NCBI RefSeq assembly: GCF_024213555.1
Contig: NZ_JANAVO010000001.1
Location: 2,604,001-2,668,000, forward strand
Direction of reading: 5' to 3'
From: Allokutzneria sp. A3M-2-11 16
Lineage (GTDB): Bacteria > Actinomycetota > Actinomycetes > Mycobacteriales > Pseudonocardiaceae
DNA length: 64,000 nucleotides
The notes beneath the pieces were generated by a model. It had not been told where the DNA came from and searched no databases. It was given only the letters and a program-made list of their open reading frames with translations. The translations under genes and the position numbers were made by a program. This document shows positions 1-8,573 of the stretch, in pieces; within the stretch, counting starts at the first letter, position 1; every line of letters begins with the position of its first letter.

Positions 1-58
1 CCACGCCGAGGAGCGCCTCGAAGCGTTGCGGCGCTACGACATCGTCAAAGCAACCTGA
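1..58 (+). CDS. 3' end of an unidentified gene
   Basis: Reading from base 2 gives an open frame ending in TGA at 56-58, with the C-terminal residues HAEERLEALRRYDIVKAT. The composition (charged, helical, no low-complexity) looks like a real protein end, and the gene is followed by a long hairpin that separates it from the leftward ABC transporter operon. Only 18 residues are visible, so no family can be named. Confidence 0.5.
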   Translation, partial: HAEERLEALRRYDIVKAT

Positions 59-71
59 TCATCCGCCCAGC

Positions 72-208
72 GGTTGGTGCGTCTTCAAGTCCACCCAACC
101 CAGCCCCGCGCCATCGCAAACCGCCCCCAACCCTCGGACTCGGCCGGGGTTGGGGGCGGTTTGCGGTTGCTGGGGCGGGGGTCCGTGGTACTTGAAGACG
201 CACCAACC
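72..208. repeat. Nested double-hairpin element between convergent genes (copy 1)
   Basis: A perfect 19-bp outer inverted repeat (72-90 and 190-208, core GTCTTCAAGT) encloses a perfect 18-bp GC-rich inner inverted repeat (116-133 and 147-164). It fills the junction between the gene ending at 58 and the leftward gene ending at 217. The same design and the same outer core recur at 10714-10845. It could be a bidirectional terminator, a mobile REP-like element, or both. Confidence 0.85.
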
Positions 209-216
209 GGGCTGGG

Positions 217-1419
217 TCAGGAGGCGCGGAGGGCGTCGCGGAGCTTGACGCGGCTGCCGGTGCGGAGCACGGCGTTGCCGAACACGCGCCCCGCCAGCCA
301 GATCAGCCCGACCAGGGCGGCCGCGGCGAGAACGGCCGAGACGATCACCTGCCACGCCGGGGCGACGCCGAGCGCGGCGCGGGCGGGCATCACGATCGGC
401 GAGAACGGCGGGATGAACGACAGCACCTCCAGCAGCTTGCTCTCCGGATCGCGCGGGATCGTGATGAACGTCAGCACGAACGGGATGATCGCGGAGAACA
501 TCAGCGGCTGGACAACGGAGTTGATGTCCTCCTGGCGCGACACCAGGGAACCCGCCATCGCGAACATCACCGCGTAGAGGAAGAAGCCGAGGAAGTACCA
601 GACCACCGCGGACAGCACGGTCACCAGCACCGCGCCCTGCGGCAGCGTGAGCACCCCGAGCTGGATCGCCGCGGTGAGCCCGACCCCGGCCACGATGCCC
701 ATCTGCAGCAGGCCGACCAGCCCGATGCCGAGCACCTTGCCCGCGAGCAGCTGCCACGGCCGCACCGAGGACAGCAGCAGCTCGATGACGCGGCTGGACT
801 TCTCCTCGACCACGCCCTGCGCGACCGCCATACCGAACATCAGCAGCGAGCCGTAGAGCAGGAAGGTCACGCCCATCGCCACGCCGAGCCGTTCCCCGCG
901 CTCGGGGTCGTCGGGCTCGATGGTGCGCACCTCGAACTTCGCGCCCGCCACGGTGGTCCGCACCGCGTGCGGGTCCAGCCCGGCCTCGGCCAGCTCGGCG
1001 TCCAGCGCCTGCTGCCGCACCAGTCCGTCCAGCGCCGCGCGGACCTGGTTGCCGAGGTCCTTCTTCACCAGCACCTGGAGCTTGTCGGTGGCGCCGCTGA
1101 CCAGGACGTCGAGCTCGCCCTCGGTGACCTGGCGCTCGCCGGTGGCGACGTCGGGCACGGTGGTGGTCGTGACGTCCTCGCCGAGCGCTTTCGCCGACGC
1201 CTTCAGCGGTTCGGCGAGCACGCTGGCCTGGCCGGTCATTCCGACCGTGGTCTGCGACATGCTCTTGCCGACGAAGAACATCACGCCGATGTAGGCGGCG
1301 ATCACCACGATGATCGCGGCCGTGCCGATCACGAACGCCTTGGACCGCACGCGGGTGTTCAGCTCTCGCTTGGCCACCAGCCAAACGCCGCGGGACACGG
1401 AAACGGAGGTCTTGCTCAT
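217..1419 (-). CDS. ABC-2 type exporter permease (NatB-like)
   Basis: The 400-residue protein is the membrane half of an ABC exporter. It has one N-terminal membrane segment (about residues 29-51), a roughly 130-residue extracytoplasmic domain, then five or six C-terminal membrane segments, the layout of the ABC-2/NatB permease family. A cytoplasmic loop motif EEKSSRVIELLLSSV between the first C-terminal segments is typical of that family. The ATG at 1419 overlaps the TGA of the upstream ATPase (ATGA), so the two are translationally coupled. The longer upstream reading frame is ruled out because it would run through the ATPase gene. Substrate unknown; members export sodium, drugs or peptides. 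Confidence 0.9.
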   Translation of the reverse strand: MSKTSVSVSRGVWLVAKRELNTRVRSKAFVIGTAAIIVVIAAYIGVMFFVGKSMSQTTVGMTGQASVLAEPLKASAKALGEDVTTTTVPDVATGERQVTEGELDVLVSGATDKLQVLVKKDLGNQVRAALDGLVRQQALDAELAEAGLDPHAVRTTVAGAKFEVRTIEPDDPERGERLGVAMGVTFLLYGSLLMFGMAVAQGVVEEKSSRVIELLLSSVRPWQLLAGKVLGIGLVGLLQMGIVAGVGLTAAIQLGVLTLPQGAVLVTVLSAVVWYFLGFFLYAVMFAMAGSLVSRQEDINSVVQPLMFSAIIPFVLTFITIPRDPESKLLEVLSFIPPFSPIVMPARAALGVAPAWQVIVSAVLAAAALVGLIWLAGRVFGNAVLRTGSRVKLRDALRAS

Positions 1420-2327
1420 GCCGCGCGCTCCTCGGTGACCACGTTGCGGAACAGTTCGGTGAGGGTGGGCCGGAGCCGGGTGAACTCGTGCACCGGGCCG
1501 GTGTCCAGCGCGGCGCGGAGGAGCACCTGGTCGTCGGCGCCGTCGGCCAGCTCCACGACGGTGCGGCCGTCCACGTGGCTGAGCATCGTCACCCCGGGCA
1601 ACTGGTCCGCCCAGCCGTAGGTGGCCAGCGGCGCGTGGACCTCGATCCGGTTGGCGCCGCTGGCGCGCAGCTCCTCGACCGTGCCATTGGCGACCATCTG
1701 TCCACTTCGGACAATTCCGACCCGGTCGCACAACCGCTCCACCAGGTCCAGCTGGTGGCTGGAGAACACCACGGGAACGCCCGAATCGCACTTGTCCCGC
1801 AGCACCTGGCTCATCACGTCCACCGCGACCGGGTCGAGGCCGGAGAAGGGCTCGTCCAGCACCAGCACCTCGGGGTCGTGCGCCAGCGCCGCGGCCAGCT
1901 GCACCCGCTGCTGGTTGCCGAGGGAGAGCTTCTGCACCTCCTCGTTGCGCCGCGCGGTCAGGCCGAGCCGTTCGGTCCACTCGTCGGCCGCCCTGCGAGC
2001 CGCCGCGGTGGTCATCCCGTGCAGCTCGGAGAGGTAGACCAGCTGTTCGGTGACCTTCATCTTCGGGTAGAGCCCGCGCTCCTCCGGCATGTAGCCGATG
2101 TGCCGCCGGGTCTCGAAGGTGATCGGCTCGCCGTTCCAGCGGATCTCGCCGGAGTCGGCCGAGAGCACGCCTAGCGCGATCCGCATCGTGGTGGTCTTGC
2201 CCGCGCCGTTGCTGCCGACGAAGCCGAACATCTCGCCTGCTCGCACGGAGAAGCTCATGTCCTGCAACGCCACGACGGAGCCGTAGCTCTTGGAGACCCG
2301 ATCGATCTCCAGCACCGCGTCGGACAC
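1416..2327 (-). CDS. ABC exporter ATP-binding protein (NatA-like)
   Basis: The 303-residue ATPase partners the permease downstream. Walker A (GSNGAGKTT) lies at about residues 38-46, a degenerate signature (LSLGNQQ) near 137, and Walker B followed by EPFSGLD just after. The last about 85 residues form the DUF4162-type regulatory tail common in NatA-like ATPases. The GTG at 2327 is chosen because GGAGGGAGAA stands just before it; the in-frame ATG at 2393 would add 22 unrelated residues. The stop overlaps the permease start by four bases. No regulator gene is adjacent. Confidence 0.92.
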   Translation of the reverse strand: MSDAVLEIDRVSKSYGSVVALQDMSFSVRAGEMFGFVGSNGAGKTTTMRIALGVLSADSGEIRWNGEPITFETRRHIGYMPEERGLYPKMKVTEQLVYLSELHGMTTAAARRAADEWTERLGLTARRNEEVQKLSLGNQQRVQLAAALAHDPEVLVLDEPFSGLDPVAVDVMSQVLRDKCDSGVPVVFSSHQLDLVERLCDRVGIVRSGQMVANGTVEELRASGANRIEVHAPLATYGWADQLPGVTMLSHVDGRTVVELADGADDQVLLRAALDTGPVHEFTRLRPTLTELFRNVVTEERAA

Positions 2328-2460
2328 GGTGTTCTCCCTCCGGTGGGCGGTGGTCGGTAGTGCGAAGTCTGTCAACTCATCGACCAGGAGCACAAAAGAA
2401 CACGGTCGAGTTCACAGATAACCGGTGGCCGTCGCCGTCGCACCGGCTTACCTTCACCGC

Positions 2461-2958
2461 ATGGACCCGCTCAGCCAGGACGACATCCGGTCGTCGTTCG
2501 TGAACTGCTCCAAGGGCGAGGCCAAGGGCGTGACGCTGCCTGCCAGGGTCGAGACGATCCAGTGGGCGGACCTGGACTTCCTCGGCTGGCGCGACCCCAA
2601 GGCCCCCGGCAGGGCCTATCTCGTGCTCTGGCACGACGGTACGCCGGTCGGCCTGTCGCTGCGCGCGACCACGCCGCCCAAGGGCAGGCTGCGCTCGTCC
2701 ATGTGCGGTTTCTGCATGACCGTGCACGGTGCGGCGGACATCGCGATGTTCTCCGCTCGCCGTGCGGGTGCCGCGGGCAAGGCGGGCAACACGCTCGGCA
2801 CGTACCTGTGCGGTGACCTCGCGTGCTGCCTCTACGTGCGGCGCAAGCTCCGGTCGGAGGTGCCGCAGCCGAACGAGACGCTGACCGTCGAGGACCGGAT
2901 CAGCCGCCTTGAGTCCAATGTGCGCCGTTTCGTCGCGGACGTGCTCGCCACGGTCTAG
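2461..2958 (+). CDS. FBP-domain protein (FusB-like EF-G-binding zinc finger)
   Basis: A 165-residue cytoplasmic protein. Its C-terminal half carries CGFC near residue 83 and CGDLACC about 35 residues later, the treble-clef zinc site of the FBP domain found in FusB/FusC, which bind elongation factor G. The N-terminal half has the mixed alpha/beta pattern usual for actinobacterial FBP proteins. The ATG at 2461 is the first codon of the conserved MDPLSQDDIR start. It converges on the phosphotransferase gene with a 4-bp overlap of the two stop codons. A role in ribosome rescue or fusidic-acid tolerance is a family inference only. Confidence 0.8.
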   Translation: MDPLSQDDIRSSFVNCSKGEAKGVTLPARVETIQWADLDFLGWRDPKAPGRAYLVLWHDGTPVGLSLRATTPPKGRLRSSMCGFCMTVHGAADIAMFSARRAGAAGKAGNTLGTYLCGDLACCLYVRRKLRSEVPQPNETLTVEDRISRLESNVRRFVADVLATV

Positions 2959-3887
2959 GTGCGGGCGAGGTGACGAATGTCCTCGGCGATGCCGGGAAGC
3001 GGGTCCGTGTGCTCGATGTCGGTGAACCAGTTCCACAGTTCGAGCGCGTGGAAGAGCGCGTAGGTCGCGAGGCGGTCCTGCCAGTCCTCCGGCAGCGGGC
3101 CGTAGCCTTCGAGTAGCCAGCCCAGTGTGGTGTCCCTGTTCTCCCCCGCGTAGTAGTGCGCCTTGGCCAGGTCGAGCAGCGGATCGGCGGAGATCACGTT
3201 CTCCACGTCGATGAGCCCTGTGACGCGCCAGCCGTCGATTCCTTTGCTCACCAACACATTGCCGTCGTGCAGGTCGTTGTGGCAGAGCACCGGGGCCTGG
3301 CAGCGGCCGAACCTTTCGGCGTGCTCGGCGACGTGCGCCCGGACCGCGTCGTGCGTCGCGGGGTCTCCGCCGAAGTCGAGGAACTCTTCGAGCTTGTCGG
3401 TGAACCGGCTGAGCATGTACTCGGAGTTGGTGGCGTACGGCTCCGCGATGTGCGTGGTGAGGTAGCCGTAAGCGTCCGTCCTGATCTCGTGCATGGCGGC
3501 GGTCAGCTCGCCGATCTGCCGATATACCCGCCGCGCCTGCGCTTCGTCGAGCGAAGCGCTTACTGACGACAACGGCTCACCGGGGAGCAGCGTGAGCACA
3601 GTGATGCCGCGCTCAGTGTGCAGGACCGACGGAGCGGCGATCCCGTGTTCGGCGAGGAGCCGGAGGACGTGCACTTCCTTGTCCTGCCTCGGTTGCAACC
3701 CCTCGGCATAGACCTTGGCGATCACCGAGTCCGCGGGTTCGGCGCAGCGCACCTCGTAGACCTTGTGCAACTGACCACCCGAACGCGGGAGGACTTCGGT
3801 GACCGTCGCCGCCGGTCGCGCGCGTCGCATGATCGCCTCGGCGATCGCCATGTCGAGCATCTTCCGCAGCGTAGGGATCGCGGTCAC
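2955..3887 (-). CDS. Aminoglycoside phosphotransferase-family kinase
   Basis: A 310-residue APH-fold kinase. The catalytic loop is HNDLHDGNVLV and the metal-binding motif appears as LIDVENVISADPLLDLAKA, replacing the usual DxD with DVE. The start is taken as GTG 3887 because it overlaps the TGA of the upstream Crp/Fnr remnant (GTGA), the usual coupling in this genome; ATG 3860 is an alternative. Such enzymes phosphorylate aminoglycosides, macrolides or metabolites, and the substrate cannot be read from sequence. Its upstream partner gene is broken, so its original expression control has probably been lost. Confidence 0.85.
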   Translation of the reverse strand: MTAIPTLRKMLDMAIAEAIMRRARPAATVTEVLPRSGGQLHKVYEVRCAEPADSVIAKVYAEGLQPRQDKEVHVLRLLAEHGIAAPSVLHTERGITVLTLLPGEPLSSVSASLDEAQARRVYRQIGELTAAMHEIRTDAYGYLTTHIAEPYATNSEYMLSRFTDKLEEFLDFGGDPATHDAVRAHVAEHAERFGRCQAPVLCHNDLHDGNVLVSKGIDGWRVTGLIDVENVISADPLLDLAKAHYYAGENRDTTLGWLLEGYGPLPEDWQDRLATYALFHALELWNWFTDIEHTDPLPGIAEDIRHLART

Positions 3888-4354
3888 GTGTCGCGATCGA
3901 ATTCCGCGGCACGGCGAGCGAGAAGCTCGGGGGCCAGGATGATCACGGCGCCCGTCTCGATGCGCAGAAGCCCTTCCGCGACAAGGGTTTGGAGCGCGGT
4001 TGACCGACACCCGAGTCGCGCCGACCGCCTCGGCCAGGCCCTGCTGCGCGCCGGGCAGGATGACCCTCGTGCCGTTGCGACCGGCCGCGCGCACCAACCA
4101 GGACGCGACGCGCGTGGTGGTATCGGCGAAGCTGGCGCGGACCAGATCGTCCTGTTGCTCCCGGAGTTCCCGGCGAGGTGGGCCAGGACGTGGCGGCGCG
4201 CGGCGGGGACGTCGTCGATGGCCGCGAACAGATCTCGCTCCCGTCTCCGCGACGATCAGATGGGTCGCCGGGCTGGCCTCGGACGACGATCACTTCATCG
4301 GCGTCGACGGTGCGCACGACGGAGCTGGCGGCGAGCCGTTCAAGCCGCTCCGGA
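3884..4354 (-). pseudogene. Crp/Fnr-family regulator, frameshifted and truncated
   Basis: Pieces of one protein lie in successive frames: PERLERLAAS, DADEVIVVRGQP, THLIVAET, DLFAAIDDVPAARRHVLAHL, LREQQDDLV, then the helix-turn-helix part LAEAVGATRVSVNRA and LQTLVAEGLLRIETGAVIIL. Joining them needs at least four frame changes. The cyclic-nucleotide-domain N-terminus is missing and the reading stops at about 4354, where YciI-like sequence on the other strand begins. The stop overlaps the start of the phosphotransferase gene, so the two were once an operon. Sequencing error cannot explain the missing 5' end. Confidence 0.75.
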
Positions 4355-4498
4355 CCGTGGCCGGACGATTCCGGGGCTCTCCTGGTGTTCCGCGCCGACC
4401 GGGCCGGAGTGGACGCGATCATGGCCGACGATCCGTACTACACGACGCCCGGGGTGACGGTCGTGGCCCTGCGCCGTTGGCAGCCAATGATCGCTTAG
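4352..4498 (+). pseudogene. YciI-family protein, C-terminal remnant
   Basis: The frame from 4352 encodes GPWPDDSGALLVFRAD followed by DAIMADDPYYTTPGVTVVAL and WQPMIA before a TAG at 4496. This matches the second half of YciI-like (YCII-related) proteins, including the conserved DDPYY region. The first half, which would hold the conserved histidine, is absent. The frame continues upstream only as the antisense of the Crp remnant, so this is a 5'-truncated gene. Its end overlaps the glpD stop by four bases. Confidence 0.65.
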
Positions 4499-6075
4499 AC
4501 GCCCTCCAAAGCGCGCTGTACCAAGGATTCCACTCGTGCGGCCGCCTTTTCGCGGTCGGCGGGAACCAGGCCGATGCGCGTGCGCCGGTCCAGCACGTCG
4601 TCGGCGTTGAGCGCGCCTTCGTGCCGCACCGCCCACACCACCTCGGCCGCCGTGATGCCCGCGGCTACCTCCTCGGCGAGCTCGCCGTCGAACTCGCTGA
4701 GCGCGCTGATCCGTGGCGCCTCCGCGCCGTAGCGGGCGACGAGCGGAGCCGGAGCGTCCACAATGGACAGATAGCTCGGTGGGGCGGACCCGACGAGCGG
4801 AACGCGGTCGGTCCTCGACTCTCCGCAACGGAGATCTCGTTGCCGCACAATGGCATCGACGGCATCGGCGGCCATTCGCCGATAGGTGGTGAGCTTGCCG
4901 CCGACGACCGTGATCACGCCGTCGCGCGAACGCAGCACCGCGTGCTTGCGGGAAAGATCGGCGGTCTTGCCGTCCGCGGAGTCGATCAGCGGCCGCAGCC
5001 CGGCGTACGAGCCGATCACGTGTTTCCGACCGATTCGCCGCTCCAGTACCGAGGATGCGACGTCGAGCAGGAAGTCCACATCGGACTCCGGAACCTCCGG
5101 CACGTCGGGAACGGGCAGCTCGACCGGCTCGTCGGTGAGCCCGAGGTAGACCCGCCCACCGGCCTGCGGCAGCACCAGCACGTAACGGTTGCGCTCGCCG
5201 GGCACCGGAACCGTCAGCGCGGTCTGCGTGATGCCCAGGTCCGCACCGGAAAGCACGAGGTGCGAGCCCCGCGACGGCCGCAGCCGCACACCGTCGACGA
5301 CCTGGCCCGCCCACACCCCGGCCGCGTTGATCACCGACTTGGCGCGGATGCCGAAGGAAGCCCCGGTCAGCTCGTCGCGGACCTCGGCACCATCGCCGCC
5401 GACCTTGAGCGCGCGGACGCGCGTCAGGATGCGCGCACCGAACCCGGCCGCCGTCCTGGCCAACGTGACGACCAGGCGCGCGTCGTCGATGAGCTGGCCG
5501 TCAAAGGACAACAACCCGCCGCGCAGTCCGGCCCGCCGCAGTCCGGGCGCGAGCGCGAGCGTTTCGGCGACCGGAACCCGACGCGGGCCGGGCAACACGG
5601 AGTTCGGCGTGCGAGCGGCTCTGCGGAGTGCGTCACCGGCGTGCAGACCGGCGAACAGCATCGCCTCGGAACTGCGAGAAATCCCGCCGCCCACACGGGT
5701 TTTCGCGTGCAGCGGGATGAGCTGGGGGAGTGCGCGGACGAGATGCGGGGCTGTGCGCGTCATCAGCAGTCCGCGCTCGACGGCGCTCTCGTGCGCCAGC
5801 GCCACATCCCCGCGTGCCAGATACCGCAGTCCGCCGTGCACGAGCTTGCTCGACCACCGCGATGTGCCGAACGCGAGGTCATGCGCCTCGACCAGAGCCA
5901 CGGAGAGCCCGCGCGACGCGGCGTCCAACGCGGCACCGGCCCCGGTGACGCCGCCGCCGATGACGAGCACGTCGACGACCTCGCCGCCTGCCAGCGCTTC
6001 GAGCTCGGTGGCGCGGCGGCCCGCGTTGAGGGAGGTCGCCCGCAGTGAACCGGCGGGAAGCGGGGTCGCGGTCAC
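4495..6075 (-). CDS. glpD: Aerobic glycerol-3-phosphate dehydrogenase
   Basis: A 526-residue FAD enzyme that oxidises sn-glycerol-3-phosphate to dihydroxyacetone phosphate and passes electrons to the quinone pool at the inner face of the membrane. The FAD-binding Rossmann motif (VIGGGVTGAGAALDAASRG) is at about residues 38-56, followed by the GlpD signature SRWSSKLVHGGLRYL. VINAAGVWAGQV and the C-terminal GGKLTTYRRMA match the family, as does the length. GTG 6075 is chosen because GGAGGTGAC stands seven bases upstream and it overlaps the TetR stop (GTGA). It is therefore probably repressed with the TetR gene in front. Confidence 0.93.
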   Translation of the reverse strand: MTATPLPAGSLRATSLNAGRRATELEALAGGEVVDVLVIGGGVTGAGAALDAASRGLSVALVEAHDLAFGTSRWSSKLVHGGLRYLARGDVALAHESAVERGLLMTRTAPHLVRALPQLIPLHAKTRVGGGISRSSEAMLFAGLHAGDALRRAARTPNSVLPGPRRVPVAETLALAPGLRRAGLRGGLLSFDGQLIDDARLVVTLARTAAGFGARILTRVRALKVGGDGAEVRDELTGASFGIRAKSVINAAGVWAGQVVDGVRLRPSRGSHLVLSGADLGITQTALTVPVPGERNRYVLVLPQAGGRVYLGLTDEPVELPVPDVPEVPESDVDFLLDVASSVLERRIGRKHVIGSYAGLRPLIDSADGKTADLSRKHAVLRSRDGVITVVGGKLTTYRRMAADAVDAIVRQRDLRCGESRTDRVPLVGSAPPSYLSIVDAPAPLVARYGAEAPRISALSEFDGELAEEVAAGITAAEVVWAVRHEGALNADDVLDRRTRIGLVPADREKAAARVESLVQRALEGV

Positions 6076-6728
6076 GATGTCACCTCCGGTGTCAGTGCGG
6101 CGTCGAGCAGGTGCGCCAGTTCGGCGAACAGGGCGTGCTCGTCGATGTCCGAGGTCGCCGGGCGGAGCGAGAGCACCACGGTCTGCGCGGTCAGCAGCAG
6201 CACCCGCACCTGAGCGCTCGTCTCGCCGCGGCGGATCGAACCGTCGGCGTGCCCGGCGAGCACCTGGTCGTGGAGGAACTGCTCGGCGATGCGCTGCGTG
6301 CTGCCCAGCCGTTCGAACACGTACGGGATGAGCAGCTGCGGGTCGACTTCGAGCACGCTGCGCAGGAGCGGACTCGCGCTGAGCAGCCGCACCCCCTCCA
6401 CCACGCACTCGACCAGCCGCCGCCGCGTGTGGCCGGAACCGTTGACGCCGTGGGCGACCTGGCCGAGGAGGGCGCCGAACTCCCTGGTCATGAGGGCCGC
6501 GAGCAGCGAGTTCACGTCGGGGAAGCGGCGGTAGAGCGTCATCCGGCTCACCCCCGCCCGCCGGGCCACCTCGCTCAGCGTCGTGCGCCGCACGCCCAGC
6601 GCCAGCACGCAGTCGCGCGCCGCGTCCAGCACGGTGTCGTCGTGCACCCGGTTCGCCGGGGGCCGCTGTTCCGCTGGCTGCTGTTCCGCTGGCCGCTGTT
6701 CCGCGGGGGTGTGACATTCGGCGGTCAT
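6072..6728 (-). CDS. TetR-family regulator of the glpD divergon
   Basis: A 218-residue TetR-type repressor. The first 25 residues are an unusual repeat-rich lead (AEQRPAEQQPAEQRP). The helix-turn-helix follows at about residues 45-66 (TTLSEVARRAGVSRMTLYRRF) and the rest is a helical ligand domain. It is the first gene of a leftward operon with glpD and diverges from the AgpS-like gene. Its start codon sits between the two arms of an 8-bp inverted repeat, so autorepression and control of both directions are likely. The inducer is unknown; glycerol-3-phosphate or an acyl compound is plausible. Confidence 0.88.
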   Translation of the reverse strand: MTAECHTPAEQRPAEQQPAEQRPPANRVHDDTVLDAARDCVLALGVRRTTLSEVARRAGVSRMTLYRRFPDVNSLLAALMTREFGALLGQVAHGVNGSGHTRRRLVECVVEGVRLLSASPLLRSVLEVDPQLLIPYVFERLGSTQRIAEQFLHDQVLAGHADGSIRRGETSAQVRVLLLTAQTVVLSLRPATSDIDEHALFAELAHLLDAALTPEVTS

Positions 6729-6737
6729 GTGTCACAC
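6709..6737. promoter_or_regulatory. Probable TetR operator in the glpD/agpS-like divergon
   Basis: GTGTGACA (6709-6716) and TGTCACAC (6730-6737) form a perfect inverted repeat with a 13-bp spacer. The repeat covers the start of the leftward TetR gene and lies just upstream of the rightward FAD-oxidase start, which is where a repressor could shut both. No other candidate palindrome lies between the two genes. Confidence 0.7.
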
Positions 6738-6744
6738 TCTAGCC

Positions 6745-8400
6745 GTGAACCAGCGCATCGACCACACCCTTCGCGGGAGCTGGACCTCGGCCCCCGCCGC
6801 CGAAGCGCACCTGCCGCCGCACGCGCTGCGCTGGTTGCGCTCCCGCACCGGCCTCGGCACCACGATCACCCCGGCGGCACCCGGTTCGATCCTCGCCGTC
6901 GCCGACTCGCGGCTCGGGTCGGCAGCGCGGACGGCGCTCGCGGAGGTGGTCGGCGAAGCGCACGTGCTGGTGGATCGCGATGCCCGGCTCGGCCGCGCGG
7001 GTGGACTGTCCTATGTGGACTTGATGCGGCGCCGCGGCGCGGGCGAACCCGACACGCCGGACGCCGTCGTGCTGCCCGCCGACCCCGAGCAGGTGCAGCG
7101 AGTGCTCGAAGTCTGCGTCGAGCACGACATCGCCGTGGTTCCCTTCGGCGGCGGCACGTCCGTGGTCGGCGGCGTGAACGCCTTGCGGGGCAACAAGAAC
7201 GCGGTGATCTCACTCGACCTCGTCCACCTCGACCAGCTGGTGTCGGTCGACCCGGTCTCGCGCACGGCGGTGTTCCGCGCCGGAGTTCGCGCGCCCGACG
7301 CGGAGCGGTTGCTGGCCGCGCACGGCTTCACCCTGGGGCACTTCCCGCAGTCCTTCGAGCGCGCGACGCTCGGCGGGTTCGCGGTGACTCGCTCGTCCGG
7401 CCAGGCATCGGCCGGGTACGGGCGCTTCGAAGAGATGGTCATCGGAGTGCGAATGGCCACGCCACAAGGGGAAATGCGGCTCGGCGGAGTGCCGGCGTCG
7501 GCGGCGGGGCCGGACCTGAAGCGCTTGGTCATCGGCAGCGAGGGCCTGTTCGGCGTGGTCACCGAGCTGACGCTGCGCGTTCGGCAGACCCCGAGCGTCA
7601 AGCACTATGAAGGCTTCATCCTCGACGGGTGGGACCGTGGGGCGGACGCGGTTCGCGAACTGGCCCAGGGCAGAGCGCTCGCGGACGTCACGCGTCTGTC
7701 CGATGTGGACGAAACCGAGGTGTCTTTCGAGCTGTCCGGAGGCTGGAAGGTCAAGGCGCTCAAGGCATATCTGCGTGCGCGTGGCGTCGTGGAGCCGTGC
7801 GTGCTGATCCTGGGCTGGGAAACCGGGTCGCCGAGAGAGCTGGCAACGCGTCGCGCGGCGGCGCTGCACAAGCTCAAGCGCTTCCGGCCGGTCGCGGTCG
7901 GCCGCGCGCTCGGTGAGACGTGGCGCAAGGGGCGGTTCAACGGGCCCCGGCAACGGGACGTGCTGCTCGACGCGGGCGTGTGCGTCGAGACGCTGGAGAC
8001 CGCCGCGACCTGGTCGAACCTGACCGCGCTGCGCACGGCCGTACGAGGAGCTCTGATCGATTCCCTTGGCACGCACGGCAGCAGCCCGGTCGTGATGTGC
8101 CACATCTCGCACGCGTACGAGACCGGCGCGTCGCTGTACTTCACGACGTTGACCCCGCGTTCCGCCGACGATCCCCTGGGGCAGTGGCAGCGCGCCAAGG
8201 TCGCCGCGTGCGAGGCGATCGTCCGGCACAGCGGCACGATCAGCCACCACCACGCGGTGGGTGTGGACCACGCGCCGTGGCTCGGGGCGGAGATCGGTGA
8301 CCTGGGGCTCGAAGTGCTGCGCGCGGTGAAGCAGCGACTCGACCCGACGGGCGTGCTCAACCCGGGAAAACTCGTCGGCGACGCAAAACCGCTCCAGTGA
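6745..8400 (+). CDS. FAD-binding oxidase, alkyldihydroxyacetonephosphate synthase-like
   Basis: A 551-residue flavoprotein of the VAO/PCMH family. The FAD-binding part holds PFGGGTSVVGGV and later SSGQASAGYGRFEEMV; the C-terminal part has the histidine-rich GTISHHHAVGVDHAPW and ends LDPTGVLNPGKL, all characteristic of AgpS, the ether-lipid enzyme that converts acyl-DHAP to alkyl-DHAP. GTG 6745 is chosen because the ATG at 6727 overlaps the divergent TetR start. No Shine-Dalgarno is visible, suggesting a leaderless message. Its neighbour GlpD produces DHAP, so the pair may link glycerol-3-phosphate to DHAP-based lipid synthesis. Actinobacteria use this family for several alkyl and alcohol substrates, so the reaction is not certain. 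Confidence 0.82.
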   Translation: MNQRIDHTLRGSWTSAPAAEAHLPPHALRWLRSRTGLGTTITPAAPGSILAVADSRLGSAARTALAEVVGEAHVLVDRDARLGRAGGLSYVDLMRRRGAGEPDTPDAVVLPADPEQVQRVLEVCVEHDIAVVPFGGGTSVVGGVNALRGNKNAVISLDLVHLDQLVSVDPVSRTAVFRAGVRAPDAERLLAAHGFTLGHFPQSFERATLGGFAVTRSSGQASAGYGRFEEMVIGVRMATPQGEMRLGGVPASAAGPDLKRLVIGSEGLFGVVTELTLRVRQTPSVKHYEGFILDGWDRGADAVRELAQGRALADVTRLSDVDETEVSFELSGGWKVKALKAYLRARGVVEPCVLILGWETGSPRELATRRAAALHKLKRFRPVAVGRALGETWRKGRFNGPRQRDVLLDAGVCVETLETAATWSNLTALRTAVRGALIDSLGTHGSSPVVMCHISHAYETGASLYFTTLTPRSADDPLGQWQRAKVAACEAIVRHSGTISHHHAVGVDHAPWLGAEIGDLGLEVLRAVKQRLDPTGVLNPGKLVGDAKPLQ

Positions 8401-8573
8401 TCACGGTGGCAGGCCGGGTCCGAACGTCAGCGCCAGTGTGGAGCTGAGCAGCGACAACCGTGCCGCAGACCAGGAGGCTGCGCACGGTCCACCACGTGAG
8501 CGGTACGTGGATCTGAAGACGTACACGGAAGTCGATGCTGCTTCGTCGGGTGTAGCGGGATAGTGTGGCCTGG

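Noticed and set aside
4000-6048. A 682-residue open frame on the plus strand
   Set aside because: It is antisense to glpD and the Crp remnant. The glpD frame has all family motifs, so the long frame is a GC-driven shadow.
8508-8520. Possible third copy of the GTCTTCAAG element (ATCTGAAGACGTAC)
   Set aside because: Only one weak half is present and no pairing arm lies nearby.
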